Part shown: one piece after another, positions 1 to 9,354 of the stretch | How the letters are laid out: each line of letters opens with the position of its first letter | Numbering within the stretch: the first letter of the stretch is position 1 | From: Pseudomonadota bacterium | Lineage (GTDB): Bacteria; Pseudomonadota; Alphaproteobacteria; Rhizobiales; Xanthobacteraceae | DNA length: 35,569 nucleotides | Assembly (NCBI GenBank): GCA_018240595.1 | Contig: JAFEFL010000056.1 | Span: forward strand, 1 to 35,569 | Direction: 5' to 3' | Notes under the pieces: generated by a model | Database searches by the model: none | What the model was told of the DNA's origin: nothing | What the model saw: the letters and a program-made list of their open reading frames with translations, nothing else | Translations under genes and position numbers: made by a program

Positions 1-1110
1 CGCCATCCGATGGTGGTGTTCGGCAATGCCATCTTCACGCTGCTCGTCCTCGTCACCATCGCGGTCGGCGCCGGCCTGTTCGTCGGCAAACAGAAATTCG
101 ACGCTCCGGGCCCGCTCGACGACGACAAGATCGTCAACATTCCGTCGGGTTACGGCGTCAAGGACATCTCCGATCTGCTCCAGCGCGAGGGCGTGATCGA
201 TCAGCCTTATGTGTTCTTCGGCGGCGTCATGGTGCTGAAGGCGCGCGGGCTGACGCTGAAGCATGGCGAGTACAAATTCGTCAAACACGCGAGTCTGTCG
301 GACGTCGTCGAGACGTTGAGCGAAGGCAAGGTGGTGCAGCACGCCTTCACGGTGCCGGAAGGGCTGACCTCCGAGCAGATCGTGCAACGCCTGCTGGAGA
401 CGAGCGCGCTGTCGGGGCAGATCAAGGAAATCCCGCGCGAAGGCTCGCTGCTGCCCGAGACATACAAGTTCACGCGCGGCATGTCGCGCGAGCAGATCGT
501 GCAGCGCATGGAACAGGCGCAGAAGCGCGTGCTGCAGGAGGTCTGGGCGCGGCGCTCGTCCGATTTGCCGAGCCAGGTGCAGACGCCGGAGCAACTCGTC
601 ACGCTCGCCTCGATCGTCGAGAAAGAGACGAGCCGCGATGACGAGCGCACGCGGGTCGCCGCCGTGTTCGTCAATCGCCTCAAGGCGAAGATGCGCCTGC
701 AGTCCGACCCGACCATCATTTACGGCCTCACCGGCGGCAAGGGCGCGCTCGGCCGGCCGATCATGAAGAGCGAGATCGAGCAGGCGACGCCGTACAACAC
801 CTACACGATCGACGGCCTGCCGCCGGGGCCGATCGCCAATCCTGGCAGGGCCTCGCTGGAAGCGGCCGCCAATCCCGCGCGCACCAAAGAACTCTATTTT
901 GTCGCCGACGGCACCGGCGGCCATGTCTTCTCGGACAGCTACGCCGAGCATCAGAAGAACGTCGCCAAGCTGCGCGCCATCGAGCGCGGAGGCGCCGTCC
1001 CCGCCGGGACAGTGCCGGCCGACGTGCCCAAGCCGGTCGAAACGCCGAAGCCGCCGGAGGCCGCCAAGCCGGCCGAACCCGCCAAGCCGAAGAACGGCGC
1101 GCGGCGGTAA
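1..1110 (+). CDS. mltG: Endolytic murein transglycosylase MltG (5' end probably outside window)
   Basis: Inner-membrane lytic transglycosylase of the YceG/MltG family, which cleaves nascent glycan strands and is thought to set glycan length. Counting from the ATG at 10, there is one membrane segment (about residues 5-25), a LysM-like region, and the catalytic-domain motif ASIVEKET at 200-207; E204 corresponds to the catalytic Glu of E. coli MltG (E218). The later MRLQSDPTIIYG segment is also typical. A Pro/Ala/Lys-rich tail fills the last 35 residues or so. The frame stays open to base 1 (R-H-P before the ATG), and family members usually carry a longer cytoplasmic N-terminus, so the true start probably lies upstream; the ATG at 10 cannot be excluded. 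It is followed by yicC and gmk on the same strand. Family identity is very secure. Confidence 0.95.
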   Translation, partial: RHPMVVFGNAIFTLLVLVTIAVGAGLFVGKQKFDAPGPLDDDKIVNIPSGYGVKDISDLLQREGVIDQPYVFFGGVMVLKARGLTLKHGEYKFVKHASLSDVVETLSEGKVVQHAFTVPEGLTSEQIVQRLLETSALSGQIKEIPREGSLLPETYKFTRGMSREQIVQRMEQAQKRVLQEVWARRSSDLPSQVQTPEQLVTLASIVEKETSRDDERTRVAAVFVNRLKAKMRLQSDPTIIYGLTGGKGALGRPIMKSEIEQATPYNTYTIDGLPPGPIANPGRASLEAAANPARTKELYFVADGTGGHVFSDSYAEHQKNVAKLRAIERGGAVPAGTVPADVPKPVETPKPPEAAKPAEPAKPKNGARR

Positions 1111-1177
1111 CGAAGTGGTTTCCTTGCCCGTTTTTTCCGCGTCGCGGCATTCGCACGCCGTGGTCATATGCTTTATG

Positions 1178-1200
1178 GTCGCGCCGGATTTCTCGCGACC
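1178..1200. other. Short inverted repeat in the mltG-yicC gap
   Basis: GGTCGCG at 1178-1184 and CGCGACC at 1194-1200 form a perfect 7-bp inverted repeat with a 9-base loop. No T-tract follows, so it is not a clear intrinsic terminator. It lies 22 bases before the yicC ATG and could fold in the yicC leader. The remainder of the 111-bp gap shows nothing else that I can support. Confidence 0.3.
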
Positions 1201-1221
1201 GCAGACGAAAGAATAAAGACG

Positions 1222-2112
1222 ATGGCGCTGTCGAGCATGACCGGATTCGCCCGTGGCCAGGGCGTCACCGGCTCCTATGTCTGGAGCTGGGAGCTCAAGT
1301 CGGTGAACGCGAAGGGCCTCGATGTGCGCCTGCGTCTGCCGCCGGGCTGGGATGCCGTTGAAGTCGCCGTACGCAAGGCCGCGACCGACGCGCTGGCACG
1401 CGGCACTGTCTACGGCAATCTCAGCGTCGAGCGCAAAGGTACGGCGCCGACCGTGAAGATCAACGAACCGGTGCTGGCGGCGATCATCGCCACGCTCGAT
1501 CAGATCGACAACCGCGTCGTCGGCGCCGGACGGCCGACGCTCGACGGCATCCTGGCGCTCAAGGGCGTCATCGAAGTCACAGAGGATGACGAGAAACCGG
1601 AAGAGCGCCGGGCCGCCGAGCAGGCGATCATCACCGGCTTCAACGCCACGCTGGCGGATCTTCTCAAGATGCGTCGCGCCGAAGGCGATACGCTGGGGCA
1701 ATTGCTGGCGTCGCGGCTCGATGAAATCGCCTCGCTTGCGGCCCGGGCGGAGGCGGCGCCGGGCCGCAAGCCGGAGGCGATCAAGGCGCGGCTCGCCGAG
1801 CAGGTGGCGACGCTGATGGAAGCCTCGCAGCGCTTCGACAGCGACCGGCTGTATCAGGAGGCGCTCCTGCTCGCCAGCAAGGCCGACATCCGCGAGGAGC
1901 TCGACCGTCTGGCCTCGCACGGCACGCAGGTGCGCAAGCTGCTCGCCGATGGCGGGCCGGTCGGCCGGCGGCTCGATTTTCTGGCGCAGGAACTCAACCG
2001 CGAATCAAATACCCTGACCGCCAAGGCCAACGACGTCGAACTGACCAATATCGGCCTCGAACTGAAGACCGTGGTCGAGCAGTTCCGCGAGCAGGTGCAG
2101 AACCTGGAATAG
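1222..2112 (+). CDS. yicC: YicC family endoribonuclease
   Basis: Encodes 296 residues, the usual size for this family. It opens with MALSSMTGFARG, the characteristic YicC N-terminus (MxxSMTGFAR), and ends with the conserved DUF1732-type region including DFLAQELNRESNT and a C-terminal segment with KTVVEQFREQVQNLE. E. coli YicC is an endoribonuclease implicated in small-RNA turnover; that role is knowledge of the family, not visible here. The open frame extends upstream to 1168, but conservation starts at the ATG at 1222, so I chose that start. The Shine-Dalgarno signal is weak (AAAGA). It ends 8 bases before gmk, which suggests cotranscription. Confidence 0.93.
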   Translation: MALSSMTGFARGQGVTGSYVWSWELKSVNAKGLDVRLRLPPGWDAVEVAVRKAATDALARGTVYGNLSVERKGTAPTVKINEPVLAAIIATLDQIDNRVVGAGRPTLDGILALKGVIEVTEDDEKPEERRAAEQAIITGFNATLADLLKMRRAEGDTLGQLLASRLDEIASLAARAEAAPGRKPEAIKARLAEQVATLMEASQRFDSDRLYQEALLLASKADIREELDRLASHGTQVRKLLADGGPVGRRLDFLAQELNRESNTLTAKANDVELTNIGLELKTVVEQFREQVQNLE

Positions 2113-2120
2113 AATTTCGA

Positions 2121-2792
2121 ATGAACGACGAAGCCGACATCACACGCCGTGGCATCATGCTGGTGCTGTCGTCGCCCTCAGGCGCCGGCAAGACCACGCT
2201 GACTCGCAATCTGCTCGAACAGGAAAACATTGATTATCCGGGCAAGCTCGCTCTGTCGGTGTCGGCGACAACGCGGGCCAAGCGGCCGAGCGAAATAGAG
2301 GGCGTGCATTATTTCTTCAAGACCAAGCGCCAGTTCGAAGTGATGCGTGATTCCGGGGAATTGCTGGAATGGGCGGAGGTCCACGGCAATTTCTATGGCA
2401 CGCCGCGCGAGCCGGTGGAGAAGGCGCTGGCCGAAGGTCGCGATGTGCTGTTCGACATCGACTGGCAGGGCACGCGGCAACTTATCGAAAAAATGCGCGA
2501 CGATGTCGTTACCGTCTTTGTGTTGCCGCCGTCGGCGCAGGAATTGAAATCGCGCCTGGTGCGCCGCGCCGAGGACAGCGACGCTGTGATCGCGCAGCGG
2601 CTGCGCAACGCCGCAGAAGAATTCCAGCACTGGAACGAATACGACTACATCCTGGTCAACCGCGACCTCGACAAGAGCTTCGCACGGCTGCGCGCCATCC
2701 TCACCGCCGAGCGGCTCAAGCGCGTGAAGATGCCGAACCTCAATGTGTTCGTCGATAAATTGCTGACGGAGCTTAAGGGGCTGACGCCTTAG
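2121..2792 (+). CDS. gmk: Guanylate kinase
   Basis: Cytosolic enzyme converting GMP and ATP to GDP and ADP. The 223-residue protein has the P-loop SPSGAGKTT (residues 18-26), the GMP-binding segment around SATTRAKRPSEIEGVHYFF, and the EWAEVHGNFYGT stretch typical of Gmk. Length is normal with a short N-terminal extension (MNDEADITRRG). It is the last gene of the mltG-yicC-gmk run and converges on rsmA, with a palindromic repeat in the 101-bp gap between their stop codons. Confidence 0.97.
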   Translation: MNDEADITRRGIMLVLSSPSGAGKTTLTRNLLEQENIDYPGKLALSVSATTRAKRPSEIEGVHYFFKTKRQFEVMRDSGELLEWAEVHGNFYGTPREPVEKALAEGRDVLFDIDWQGTRQLIEKMRDDVVTVFVLPPSAQELKSRLVRRAEDSDAVIAQRLRNAAEEFQHWNEYDYILVNRDLDKSFARLRAILTAERLKRVKMPNLNVFVDKLLTELKGLTP

Positions 2793-2824
2793 GGCGGTCA
2801 ACAGTGGCGGTTGTCTTCATTACT

Positions 2825-2880
2825 CGCGAAGGCGGGTGATCCAGCCATTGTCAGCAAGCGCTGGATCGTCCGCTTTCGCG
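2825..2880. repeat. Intergenic palindromic element, family B copy 1 (degenerate)
   Basis: The arms at 2825-2844 and 2861-2880 are inverted repeats matching at 17 of 20 positions, with a 16-base loop. The arm core CGCGAAGGCGG resembles the CGCGAAAGCGGG core of the element at 32853-32940, so I group them. It lies between the convergent stops of gmk and rsmA, where it could act as a bidirectional 3'-end structure. No T-tract is visible. Confidence 0.7.
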
Positions 2881-2893
2881 GCCGAAGACGGTT

Positions 2894-3745
2894 TTAGGCT
2901 TTCTTCAACTTCGTATATTCCTGCGCCAGCGCAACGAAGCCGGCGACGTCGATTTCCTCGGCGCGCCGCGTCGGCTCGATACTGGCGGCTTCCAGCAGGG
3001 CATTGGGATCGACGCCGAGGCTCTTGAGGCTCTGGCGCAGCATCTTGCGGCGCTGGCCGAAGGCCGCCTCGGTGACGCGCTGCAGGTTGGCGGACACGCA
3101 CGGGATCGGCCGCTCGATCGGCAACAGGCGCACCACCGACGACGTCACCGACGGCGGCGGCACGAAGGCCGACGGCGCGACGTCGAACAGGATCTTGGCC
3201 TCGGTGCGCCAGCCGGCGAGCACGGCCAGCCGGCCGTAAGCGTCGTCGCCGACGCGGGCGACGATGCGCTCGGCGACCTCGCGCTGAAACATCAACACCA
3301 TCTGATCGTAGAACGGCGGCCACGGCTCGATCGTCAGCCATTGGATCAGCAGCGCGGTGCCGACATTGTACGGCAGGTTGGCGACGATCACGGCGCGCTC
3401 GGGGCCGAGCAGTTGCTCGTAGTCGGCTTCGAGCGCGTCGCCGGCGACGATGTCGAGGCGGCCCGGATAATAGGCGGCAATCTCCTGAAGCGCGGCAACG
3501 GCCCGCTCGTCGCGCTCGATGGCGACGACGCGGCGGGCGCCGAGCGAGAGCAGCGCGCGGGTCAGGCCGCCGGGGCCGGGGCCGACCTCGACGACCGTCG
3601 TCGCTTCGAGCGGTTCGGCGGCGCGGGCGATGCGTGCGGTCAGATTGAGGTCATGCAGGAAGTTCTGGCCGAGCGATTTCTTCGGCCGCAGTCCGTGGCG
3701 GGCGATGACGTCACGCAGCGGCGGCAGGTCGTCGATCGAGCCCAT
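2894..3745 (-). CDS. rsmA: 16S rRNA (adenine1518-N6/adenine1519-N6)-dimethyltransferase RsmA/KsgA
   Basis: SAM-dependent methyltransferase that dimethylates two adjacent adenines near the 3' end of 16S rRNA late in 30S maturation. The 283-residue protein shows the family N-terminus KKSLGQNFL (22-30), the SAM-binding loop VGPGPGGLT (54-62), an acidic ribose ligand in AIERD (75-79), and the catalytic NLPYN motif at 123-127. Upstream open frame exists to 3910, but conservation begins at the ATG at 3745, which sits 4 bases after the pdxA stop. The pdxA-rsmA pairing is widespread in proteobacteria and fits the end of this envelope/ribosome operon. Confidence 0.97.
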   Translation of the reverse strand: MGSIDDLPPLRDVIARHGLRPKKSLGQNFLHDLNLTARIARAAEPLEATTVVEVGPGPGGLTRALLSLGARRVVAIERDERAVAALQEIAAYYPGRLDIVAGDALEADYEQLLGPERAVIVANLPYNVGTALLIQWLTIEPWPPFYDQMVLMFQREVAERIVARVGDDAYGRLAVLAGWRTEAKILFDVAPSAFVPPPSVTSSVVRLLPIERPIPCVSANLQRVTEAAFGQRRKMLRQSLKSLGVDPNALLEAASIEPTRRAEEIDVAGFVALAQEYTKLKKA

Positions 3746-3749
3746 GGGA

Positions 3750-4781
3750 CTATTTCGCCGGCGCCAGCGCCGGTGTCGACGCCGAAATACGCGCCGCCAG
3801 AATGAGCGCTGCAACGAGGCTCGACGGATCGGCTTTGCCGCTGCCGGCAATGTCGAAGGCGGTGCCGTGATCGGGTGAGGTGCGCACGAAGGGCAGGCCG
3901 AGCGTGACATTGACGCCGTGGTCGAAGGCCAGGGTCTTGATCGGGATCAGCGCCTGGTCGTGATACATGCACAGCGCGACGTCGTAACCCGCGCGGGCGC
4001 GGCCGTGGAACATCGTATCCGCCGGCAGCGGCCCGACGGCGTCGATGCCTTCGGCCCGCAGTGCCGCGACCGCGGGCGCGACGATGTCGCGGTCCTCTTC
4101 GCCGAGGGCGCCATTCTCGCCGGCATGCGGGTTCAAGCCGGCGACGGCGAGACGGGGCCGGGCGATGCCGAAGCGCTCATGCAGATCGCGCGCGGTGATG
4201 CGCCCGGTCTCGACGATCAGCTCCTTGCTCAGGCGGCCGACCACGTCCTTGAGCGGCAGATGGATCGTCACCGGTACGACGGCGAGCTCCGGCGACCACA
4301 ACAGCATCACCGGATGAAAAGGACGGCCGACCGCTTCTTCGGCGAGTTTGGCGAGGAACTCGGTGTGGCCAGGCTCGGCGAAGCCCGAACTGTAGAGCAC
4401 GTTCTTGGCGATCGGATTGGTGACGACGGCGGCGGCGACGCCCCCCAGCACGTCGGCGACGGCGCGCCGGATCGAGCCAATCGCGGCCGGCGCGCTCGAG
4501 GCGTCAGGCTTGCCAGGCTGCGCCGTAACCTTCTCGTCAAGCGGCACGACGGGCAGCGCACGATCGAAGGTCTCGACGGCCTGCGCCGCGGCAACGGTCT
4601 TCACCGGCACGTCAAGGCCGAGCGCCGCGCCGCGTGCGCGATAGAAATCCGCATCGCCGATGACGTAAAACGGCGGCACCATGAATTCGGCGCGCCGCCG
4701 CCAGACCGCGAGAGTGAGTTCGGGGCCGATCCCCGCCGGCTCACCCAATGTCAGCGCGACAGGAAGGCCGGCGGCGTTCAT
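3750..4781 (-). CDS. pdxA: 4-hydroxythreonine-4-phosphate dehydrogenase
   Basis: Enzyme of the DXP-dependent pyridoxal 5'-phosphate pathway; oxidises 4-phosphohydroxy-L-threonine, and the product then condenses with deoxyxylulose phosphate through PdxJ. The 343-residue protein begins [20 protein letters not shown] and holds the three divalent-metal histidines at H174 (TIHLPL), H219 (NPHAGE) and H274 (MYHDQ), matching H166/H211/H266 of E. coli. Its ATG overlaps the surA stop as ATGA (4 bases), so translation is probably coupled. A poorly conserved Ala/Pro tail ([11 protein letters not shown]) ends the protein. Confidence 0.97.
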   Translation of the reverse strand: MNAAGLPVALTLGEPAGIGPELTLAVWRRRAEFMVPPFYVIGDADFYRARGAALGLDVPVKTVAAAQAVETFDRALPVVPLDEKVTAQPGKPDASSAPAAIGSIRRAVADVLGGVAAAVVTNPIAKNVLYSSGFAEPGHTEFLAKLAEEAVGRPFHPVMLLWSPELAVVPVTIHLPLKDVVGRLSKELIVETGRITARDLHERFGIARPRLAVAGLNPHAGENGALGEEDRDIVAPAVAALRAEGIDAVGPLPADTMFHGRARAGYDVALCMYHDQALIPIKTLAFDHGVNVTLGLPFVRTSPDHGTAFDIAGSGKADPSSLVAALILAARISASTPALAPAK

Positions 4782-5725
4782 CGCTTGTATTCGATCATCG
4801 CCGAGCGACGGATGTCGTCGAGGAATTTCTTGGATTCCGCCTCGTAGCGCTGGTTGTAAATCTTGTCGCGCATTTCGCGCTTGGCCGGCGAATCCGACGA
4901 GGTCTCTTTCTTGCTGCACAAGGCGAACATCTGCCAGCCCTGCGGCGTTGCTTCCGGTACGCTCAGGCGGCCGATCTCGAGCTTGGCGAGCACGTCGCGC
5001 AATTGCTCCGGCAACTCGGCCGAACTGCGCGTCACCGGTTCGCGTACCGCGACGTCGCGCAGGGCGCGGGCGAGCCTGACGCCGGCGTCGCAGCCGGCGA
5101 ACCGGCTGCGCAGGTTCTCGGCCTCGCGGCGTTTGGCGTCGACGACGGCCGGCGGCGAACCGTTCGGGACGATGACCGTCACCGGATACAGCGTGTAGAC
5201 GTAGCCGGCCACGGAATCCGGCGTGTTGGTGCCGCGCAGCGCATTGGCGACGTCGGCGTCGCCGACCTCGAGGCTGGTGCCGAAGCGGCCGCGGACCAGT
5301 TGGCTCCAAATCAGCTGGGCGCGCAGGCGGGCCTTCAGCGCGCTGGCCGAGATGCCGCTGCGGGCGAGCACCTGTTCGAATTGCTGCGGCGACATGTGCT
5401 GGCGCTGGGCCATGTTAGAGAATGCGTTGTCGACGTCCTTGTCGCTGGCTTCAATGCCGTAGTACTTGCCCTTCGCGATCTTGAGGCGGTCGTCGATCAG
5501 TTCGTTGATCACGTCCTGGCGCGACGGCGTCTTGTGTGCACCCGCGGCCATGAGCTTCGTGCGCTGCGAAATATCCAGCTCGGTGATCGGCGAACCGTTG
5601 GCGACGACGACCACCTGCGCGCGCGCCGATCCGGGCGCGGCCAGCGCCGATGCGGCGATCGCGCAGGCAAGCCAAAGACCGAACGTCCGGCGTTTATTCC
5701 AATTTCCCGACATCATCTCATCCAT
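4778..5725 (-). CDS. surA: SurA-like periplasmic chaperone / peptidylprolyl isomerase
   Basis: A 315-residue secreted protein with a basic, hydrophobic N-terminus and a likely signal-peptidase site after SARA (36|37). The mature part starts with the SurA N-domain pattern ([18 protein letters not shown]) and helices ending in the [17 protein letters not shown] region. E. coli SurA (428 residues) has two parvulin domains; here there is room for only about one, and I do not recognise a clear parvulin active-site set, so isomerase activity is doubtful. Position directly between lptD and pdxA is the classical surA context and supports a role in delivering outer-membrane barrels such as LptD. ATG codons also occur at 5716 and 5713; the start is uncertain by three or four codons. 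Confidence 0.88.
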   Translation of the reverse strand: MDEMMSGNWNKRRTFGLWLACAIAASALAAPGSARAQVVVVANGSPITELDISQRTKLMAAGAHKTPSRQDVINELIDDRLKIAKGKYYGIEASDKDVDNAFSNMAQRQHMSPQQFEQVLARSGISASALKARLRAQLIWSQLVRGRFGTSLEVGDADVANALRGTNTPDSVAGYVYTLYPVTVIVPNGSPPAVVDAKRREAENLRSRFAGCDAGVRLARALRDVAVREPVTRSSAELPEQLRDVLAKLEIGRLSVPEATPQGWQMFALCSKKETSSDSPAKREMRDKIYNQRYEAESKKFLDDIRRSAMIEYKR

Positions 5726-5773
5726 CGTACCGGGGCTGCGGCGCCAGCGGGCGCGCCGTCCTGCCGAGCGCCA

Positions 5774-8260
5774 CTACTGCGGCGTGGAACTCAGCGACTG
5801 GCTGACCGAGGTGCCGCCCAGGGTGCGCAGGCTCAGTTGCAGCATGACCGTGTGGTTGTTCTCGACGTTTCCGCTATACGTGTAACTTGTGATGTAATTC
5901 ACGGCCAAGATGAGGCAGTCGTCGATATAGCCAAGGCCAAGCCGGGTCTGAGAAAACTTCTTTTCGTTGATATCGTACAACGCCGAGCCGAGCAGGACCC
6001 AGTTGGCGTCGAGCTTGTACTGGCCAGTGCCGAGGATGCCCTGGCGGCGATCGAGGAAGCCGATCAGCGGCTGGGCGGCATAATCGCCATACAGGACCGT
6101 GGCGGACCAGCGGTCGAAATTCGCGGTCGATTCCACCTCGAGCCGCTGCAGGGCGAAGGTATCCTGGTCGAAGCGGAAGCGTGAGCTGAACGAGTAGGTG
6201 CCGTTCGGCTGGTAGGAGACGCGCGCCACGTAATCGGAGCGGCGGGTGTCGAGGCCGCTGTCGAGGCCGGTATTGGTCACGCCGCTGACGGCATAGGAGT
6301 TCTGGCCGAGCAGGCTGTAGGACTGGCCGAACAGCGCATTGATGAAGCCGCCCTTGTTGAACTGGGCGGTGTACTGGATGCCATAGTTGGCGCGGCTGCC
6401 GCCTTCGACGCGGTCGTAGCCGGAGAACTTGTCGACCTTGAACAGGTTCGAGTCGTCGAAGATCAGGCTCTGCGCGTCCTCGTTCACCCATTTGCCGATC
6501 TGGGTCTCGTTGGGGCGCATGATGATCTGCGCGATCGGCTCGATCGTCTGCGTGCCCCACGAGCTCACGTTGATGAAGGGGAAGCGGTATTCGAGGCCGA
6601 CGGTCGGCATGGCGCGGACGAGGTCGCTCTCGCCCGGGGTGAGGTAGTTCGAGACGCTCGGGTCGTTGGTGACGTTCATCGAGCCGGCATCGACGCGCAC
6701 CGACGCAAACGGTTTGAACACCTGGCCCAGTCCGTCGGTGATGCTGCGACTCCAGTGTGCTTCCGAGGAGAAACGGCTGAACGTACCCGGTGCGCCGCGC
6801 AACAGACAGTTGGCCGAATTCTTCACGCGCGTATCGGCGGTATTACAGATGCCGCTCGACAGCGCGGTGGCGTTCACGGCGTCGAAATTGGCCTGGGTGC
6901 GCGACAGGCTGGTGAAGTTGAAGTTGAATCCGAGTTCGCCGCCGACCACCGGGTGATCGACCGTGTACATGTAGTCGATCACCGGGTGGACGACCGGAAT
7001 CTGGCTCTGCGTGTCGGCTTCCGACATGCCAAGATAGTAGATGCTGCGCGCGTCGAAGTAGCTGCGGTTGCCCTTGCCGGTGAGGTAGAGCTGCGACACG
7101 CCTTCGGTGACGCCGGTCTGTAGCGGATCGTTGACGCGATAATGCGACAGGCGCGGGTTGTAGTCCTGGATGAAGGACTTGTCCGACACCATCAGCGCGT
7201 CCCAACCCCACGCCCATTTGTCATTGATGGCAAAGCGGCCGGTCGTTTCCAGGCTGCCGCGGTTGTCGCGATAACCGGGGGTCTGCGAACCGTCACTGCG
7301 CACGAAGTAGTTCGGATCGTTCTGATGAATGCCGGCGGCGCGGATCGAATAGGCGCCGTTCATCAGACGCTGACGGAACTCGCCTTCCATCAGCAGACCC
7401 TGCTTGGTGGTGATCATCGGCGCCAGCGTCAGATCGTAGTTCGGGGCCAGCGCCCAGTAATACGGAATCTCCGCGGCAACACCGTATTTGGAGCTGGTCG
7501 CGATCGCCGGCATCAGGAAGCCGGTCTTGCGCTTCACCGTCGGATCGGGCGCCGAGAAGTAGGGCAGGTACATCAGCGGCTGGCCGAAGAACTCGATCCG
7601 GGCGTCTTCGAAATAGATCATCTTCTCGCCCTGATCGTGGATGATCCGGGCGGCCTTGACCTGCCAGAGCGGCGGCTTTTCGGGATGGTCCTTACAGGGT
7701 TCGCAGGCGGTGTAGACACCGTTGTGGAACACCGTGTAGTTGCCCTTGGTCCGGTCGGCGCGCGCCGCGGCCATGCGCGTGCGGTCGGGCGTCTCTAGAC
7801 GCAGTGAGTCGACGAAGCCGTCACGGTAGTCGTCGGAGAGATCCATCACCTCGCCGTTCGTGACCTTGCCGTCTTCCTCGGTCAGCCGGACATTGCCCTC
7901 GGCATGCAGGCGCTTGGTCTTTTGATCGTAGATGACCTTGCGCGCCTCCAGCGTCGATCCACCGTAGTAGAGCTGGACGTTGCCGACGGCGGACACGCGG
8001 TTGTTGGTGTAGTCGTAGTCGATTTCGTCCGCCTGGACGAGCATCTGCTTGTCGCCGGACTTGTCGCGCTCGATCGCGGCCCTGGATTTCGGCTTGGGCG
8101 GCGGCGGCGGCGGGAAGTCGAGGGTGGTCGATTGGGCGTGCGCCGGCGGCGTCCACGAAGCCACGCTGGCGGCGGCAAGAACGAGGACGGTCAGAATGCT
8201 GAGCGCGCCGCGGCGACAACGCCCCGGCGCTGGCGGACGCGTGCTGTCAAGCAGCGCCAT
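5774..8260 (-). CDS. lptD: LPS-assembly protein LptD
   Basis: Outer-membrane translocon that inserts lipopolysaccharide into the outer leaflet together with LptE. The 828-residue precursor has a signal peptide ending near PPAHA (42|43), a proline-rich linker (FPPPPPPKPK), an N-terminal OstA/LptA-like beta-jellyroll domain (about 55-160, e.g. DEIDYDYTNNRVSAVGNV), then a long beta-barrel with the conserved YLPYFSAPDPTVKRKTGFL segment. Cysteines occur as a CEPC pair, one pair in the barrel region (SGIC...NC) and one near the C-terminus (DDC); disulfide pairing cannot be read from sequence. Its start shares one base with the lptG stop (TGATG), indicating coupling. Confidence 0.97.
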   Translation of the reverse strand: MALLDSTRPPAPGRCRRGALSILTVLVLAAASVASWTPPAHAQSTTLDFPPPPPPKPKSRAAIERDKSGDKQMLVQADEIDYDYTNNRVSAVGNVQLYYGGSTLEARKVIYDQKTKRLHAEGNVRLTEEDGKVTNGEVMDLSDDYRDGFVDSLRLETPDRTRMAAARADRTKGNYTVFHNGVYTACEPCKDHPEKPPLWQVKAARIIHDQGEKMIYFEDARIEFFGQPLMYLPYFSAPDPTVKRKTGFLMPAIATSSKYGVAAEIPYYWALAPNYDLTLAPMITTKQGLLMEGEFRQRLMNGAYSIRAAGIHQNDPNYFVRSDGSQTPGYRDNRGSLETTGRFAINDKWAWGWDALMVSDKSFIQDYNPRLSHYRVNDPLQTGVTEGVSQLYLTGKGNRSYFDARSIYYLGMSEADTQSQIPVVHPVIDYMYTVDHPVVGGELGFNFNFTSLSRTQANFDAVNATALSSGICNTADTRVKNSANCLLRGAPGTFSRFSSEAHWSRSITDGLGQVFKPFASVRVDAGSMNVTNDPSVSNYLTPGESDLVRAMPTVGLEYRFPFINVSSWGTQTIEPIAQIIMRPNETQIGKWVNEDAQSLIFDDSNLFKVDKFSGYDRVEGGSRANYGIQYTAQFNKGGFINALFGQSYSLLGQNSYAVSGVTNTGLDSGLDTRRSDYVARVSYQPNGTYSFSSRFRFDQDTFALQRLEVESTANFDRWSATVLYGDYAAQPLIGFLDRRQGILGTGQYKLDANWVLLGSALYDINEKKFSQTRLGLGYIDDCLILAVNYITSYTYSGNVENNHTVMLQLSLRTLGGTSVSQSLSSTPQ

Positions 8261-9354
8261 CAGCCGTCCTCCTGATACAACAACGCCACAAACCCCGTCA
8301 GGCCGCCCACGAGCACAGGCAGCCAGGCCGCTGCCACAGGGTGCATCAGGTCGGCCTTACTCAGGTCCTCGGTCACCTTCTGCAGGATATAAAGCAGAAA
8401 GCCAGCGGCCACGCCACTTAAAACCATCTTTTGGATACCGCCGAACCGGAAAAAACGTAAACTTACGGCGGCGGCAAGGAAAACCATGGCTGCGAGAAAG
8501 AACGGCCGCGCGAGAAGCTTCTGGAACTGCAATCTATAGCCTGCCGCGACAAGTCCAGCATGATCCGCGATCTGGATATACAGCGGTAATTCCCAGAAAG
8601 GAACGGTTTCGGGGGTTGCAAAGCTCTCGCGAACCTGTTCCGGGGTCAGGCTGGTCTTGAAGCGGAAGTCGGCGAGGTCGACCGGCAGGGTCTGCAGCTC
8701 GTAAACCCGGGCATTGAACAGGTGCCACACCCCCGGCTCCAGGACCGCGGAGCGCGCCTCGATACGCTGGCGGAAGTGGCCGGCCGGGTCGAAGGTGAAG
8801 ACCGTGACGCCGAAAAGCGAGACGCCCTGGTCGCGGCTGGATTTGGCGTTGATGATGGCCTGACCGCTGTCGGTCTTCTGGCTGAGCCAGAACGGTCCGC
8901 CGCTTTGGGCGCTCCCCGTGTTCTGGCCGAACAACTCCGCCTCGAACCGTTTGGACCGCTCCTGCAGAATCGCAGCGATCGGGTTGTAGACCGTGGTGGC
9001 TACCACCCCGAACAGGAAGGCGACGATCAGCGCCGGCGCGATGAACTGCCAAGCGGACATACCGGCCGCGCGCGCCACGACGAGTTCGAGCCGGCGCGAC
9101 AGGTTCAGGTAACAGGACATTGCGCCGATCAGGATGCAGAACGGCATGATGCGTTCGGCCACCTGCGGTACGCGAAACAGCGAGGTCTTGGCTACGAGCA
9201 GCGCCGATACGTTCGGCACATCGGAGGCTCGCCGCATCAACTCGATGTAGTCGAGGAGCGCGACCAGCAACAGAATGCCGAAGAACACCATCAGCACGGT
9301 GTTGAGGAAGCGCAGCCCGAAGTAGCGCGATAATGTGCCACCGACGACGCTCAT
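8260..9354 (-). CDS. lptG: LPS export ABC transporter permease LptG
   Basis: YjgP/YjgQ-family permease of the LptB2FGC complex that extracts LPS from the inner membrane and feeds the Lpt bridge. The 364-residue protein has the expected 3 + 3 membrane-segment plan separated by a large periplasmic domain, opens with SRYFGLRFLNTVLMVFFG, and contains the RAAGMS coupling-helix region contacting the ATPase. I chose the ATG at 9354, which overlaps the lptF stop as ATGA, over an upstream-extended frame of low-complexity Arg-rich sequence. The ATPase gene lptB is not in this window. Confidence 0.95.
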   Translation of the reverse strand: MSVVGGTLSRYFGLRFLNTVLMVFFGILLLVALLDYIELMRRASDVPNVSALLVAKTSLFRVPQVAERIMPFCILIGAMSCYLNLSRRLELVVARAAGMSAWQFIAPALIVAFLFGVVATTVYNPIAAILQERSKRFEAELFGQNTGSAQSGGPFWLSQKTDSGQAIINAKSSRDQGVSLFGVTVFTFDPAGHFRQRIEARSAVLEPGVWHLFNARVYELQTLPVDLADFRFKTSLTPEQVRESFATPETVPFWELPLYIQIADHAGLVAAGYRLQFQKLLARPFFLAAMVFLAAAVSLRFFRFGGIQKMVLSGVAAGFLLYILQKVTEDLSKADLMHPVAAAWLPVLVGGLTGFVALLYQEDG

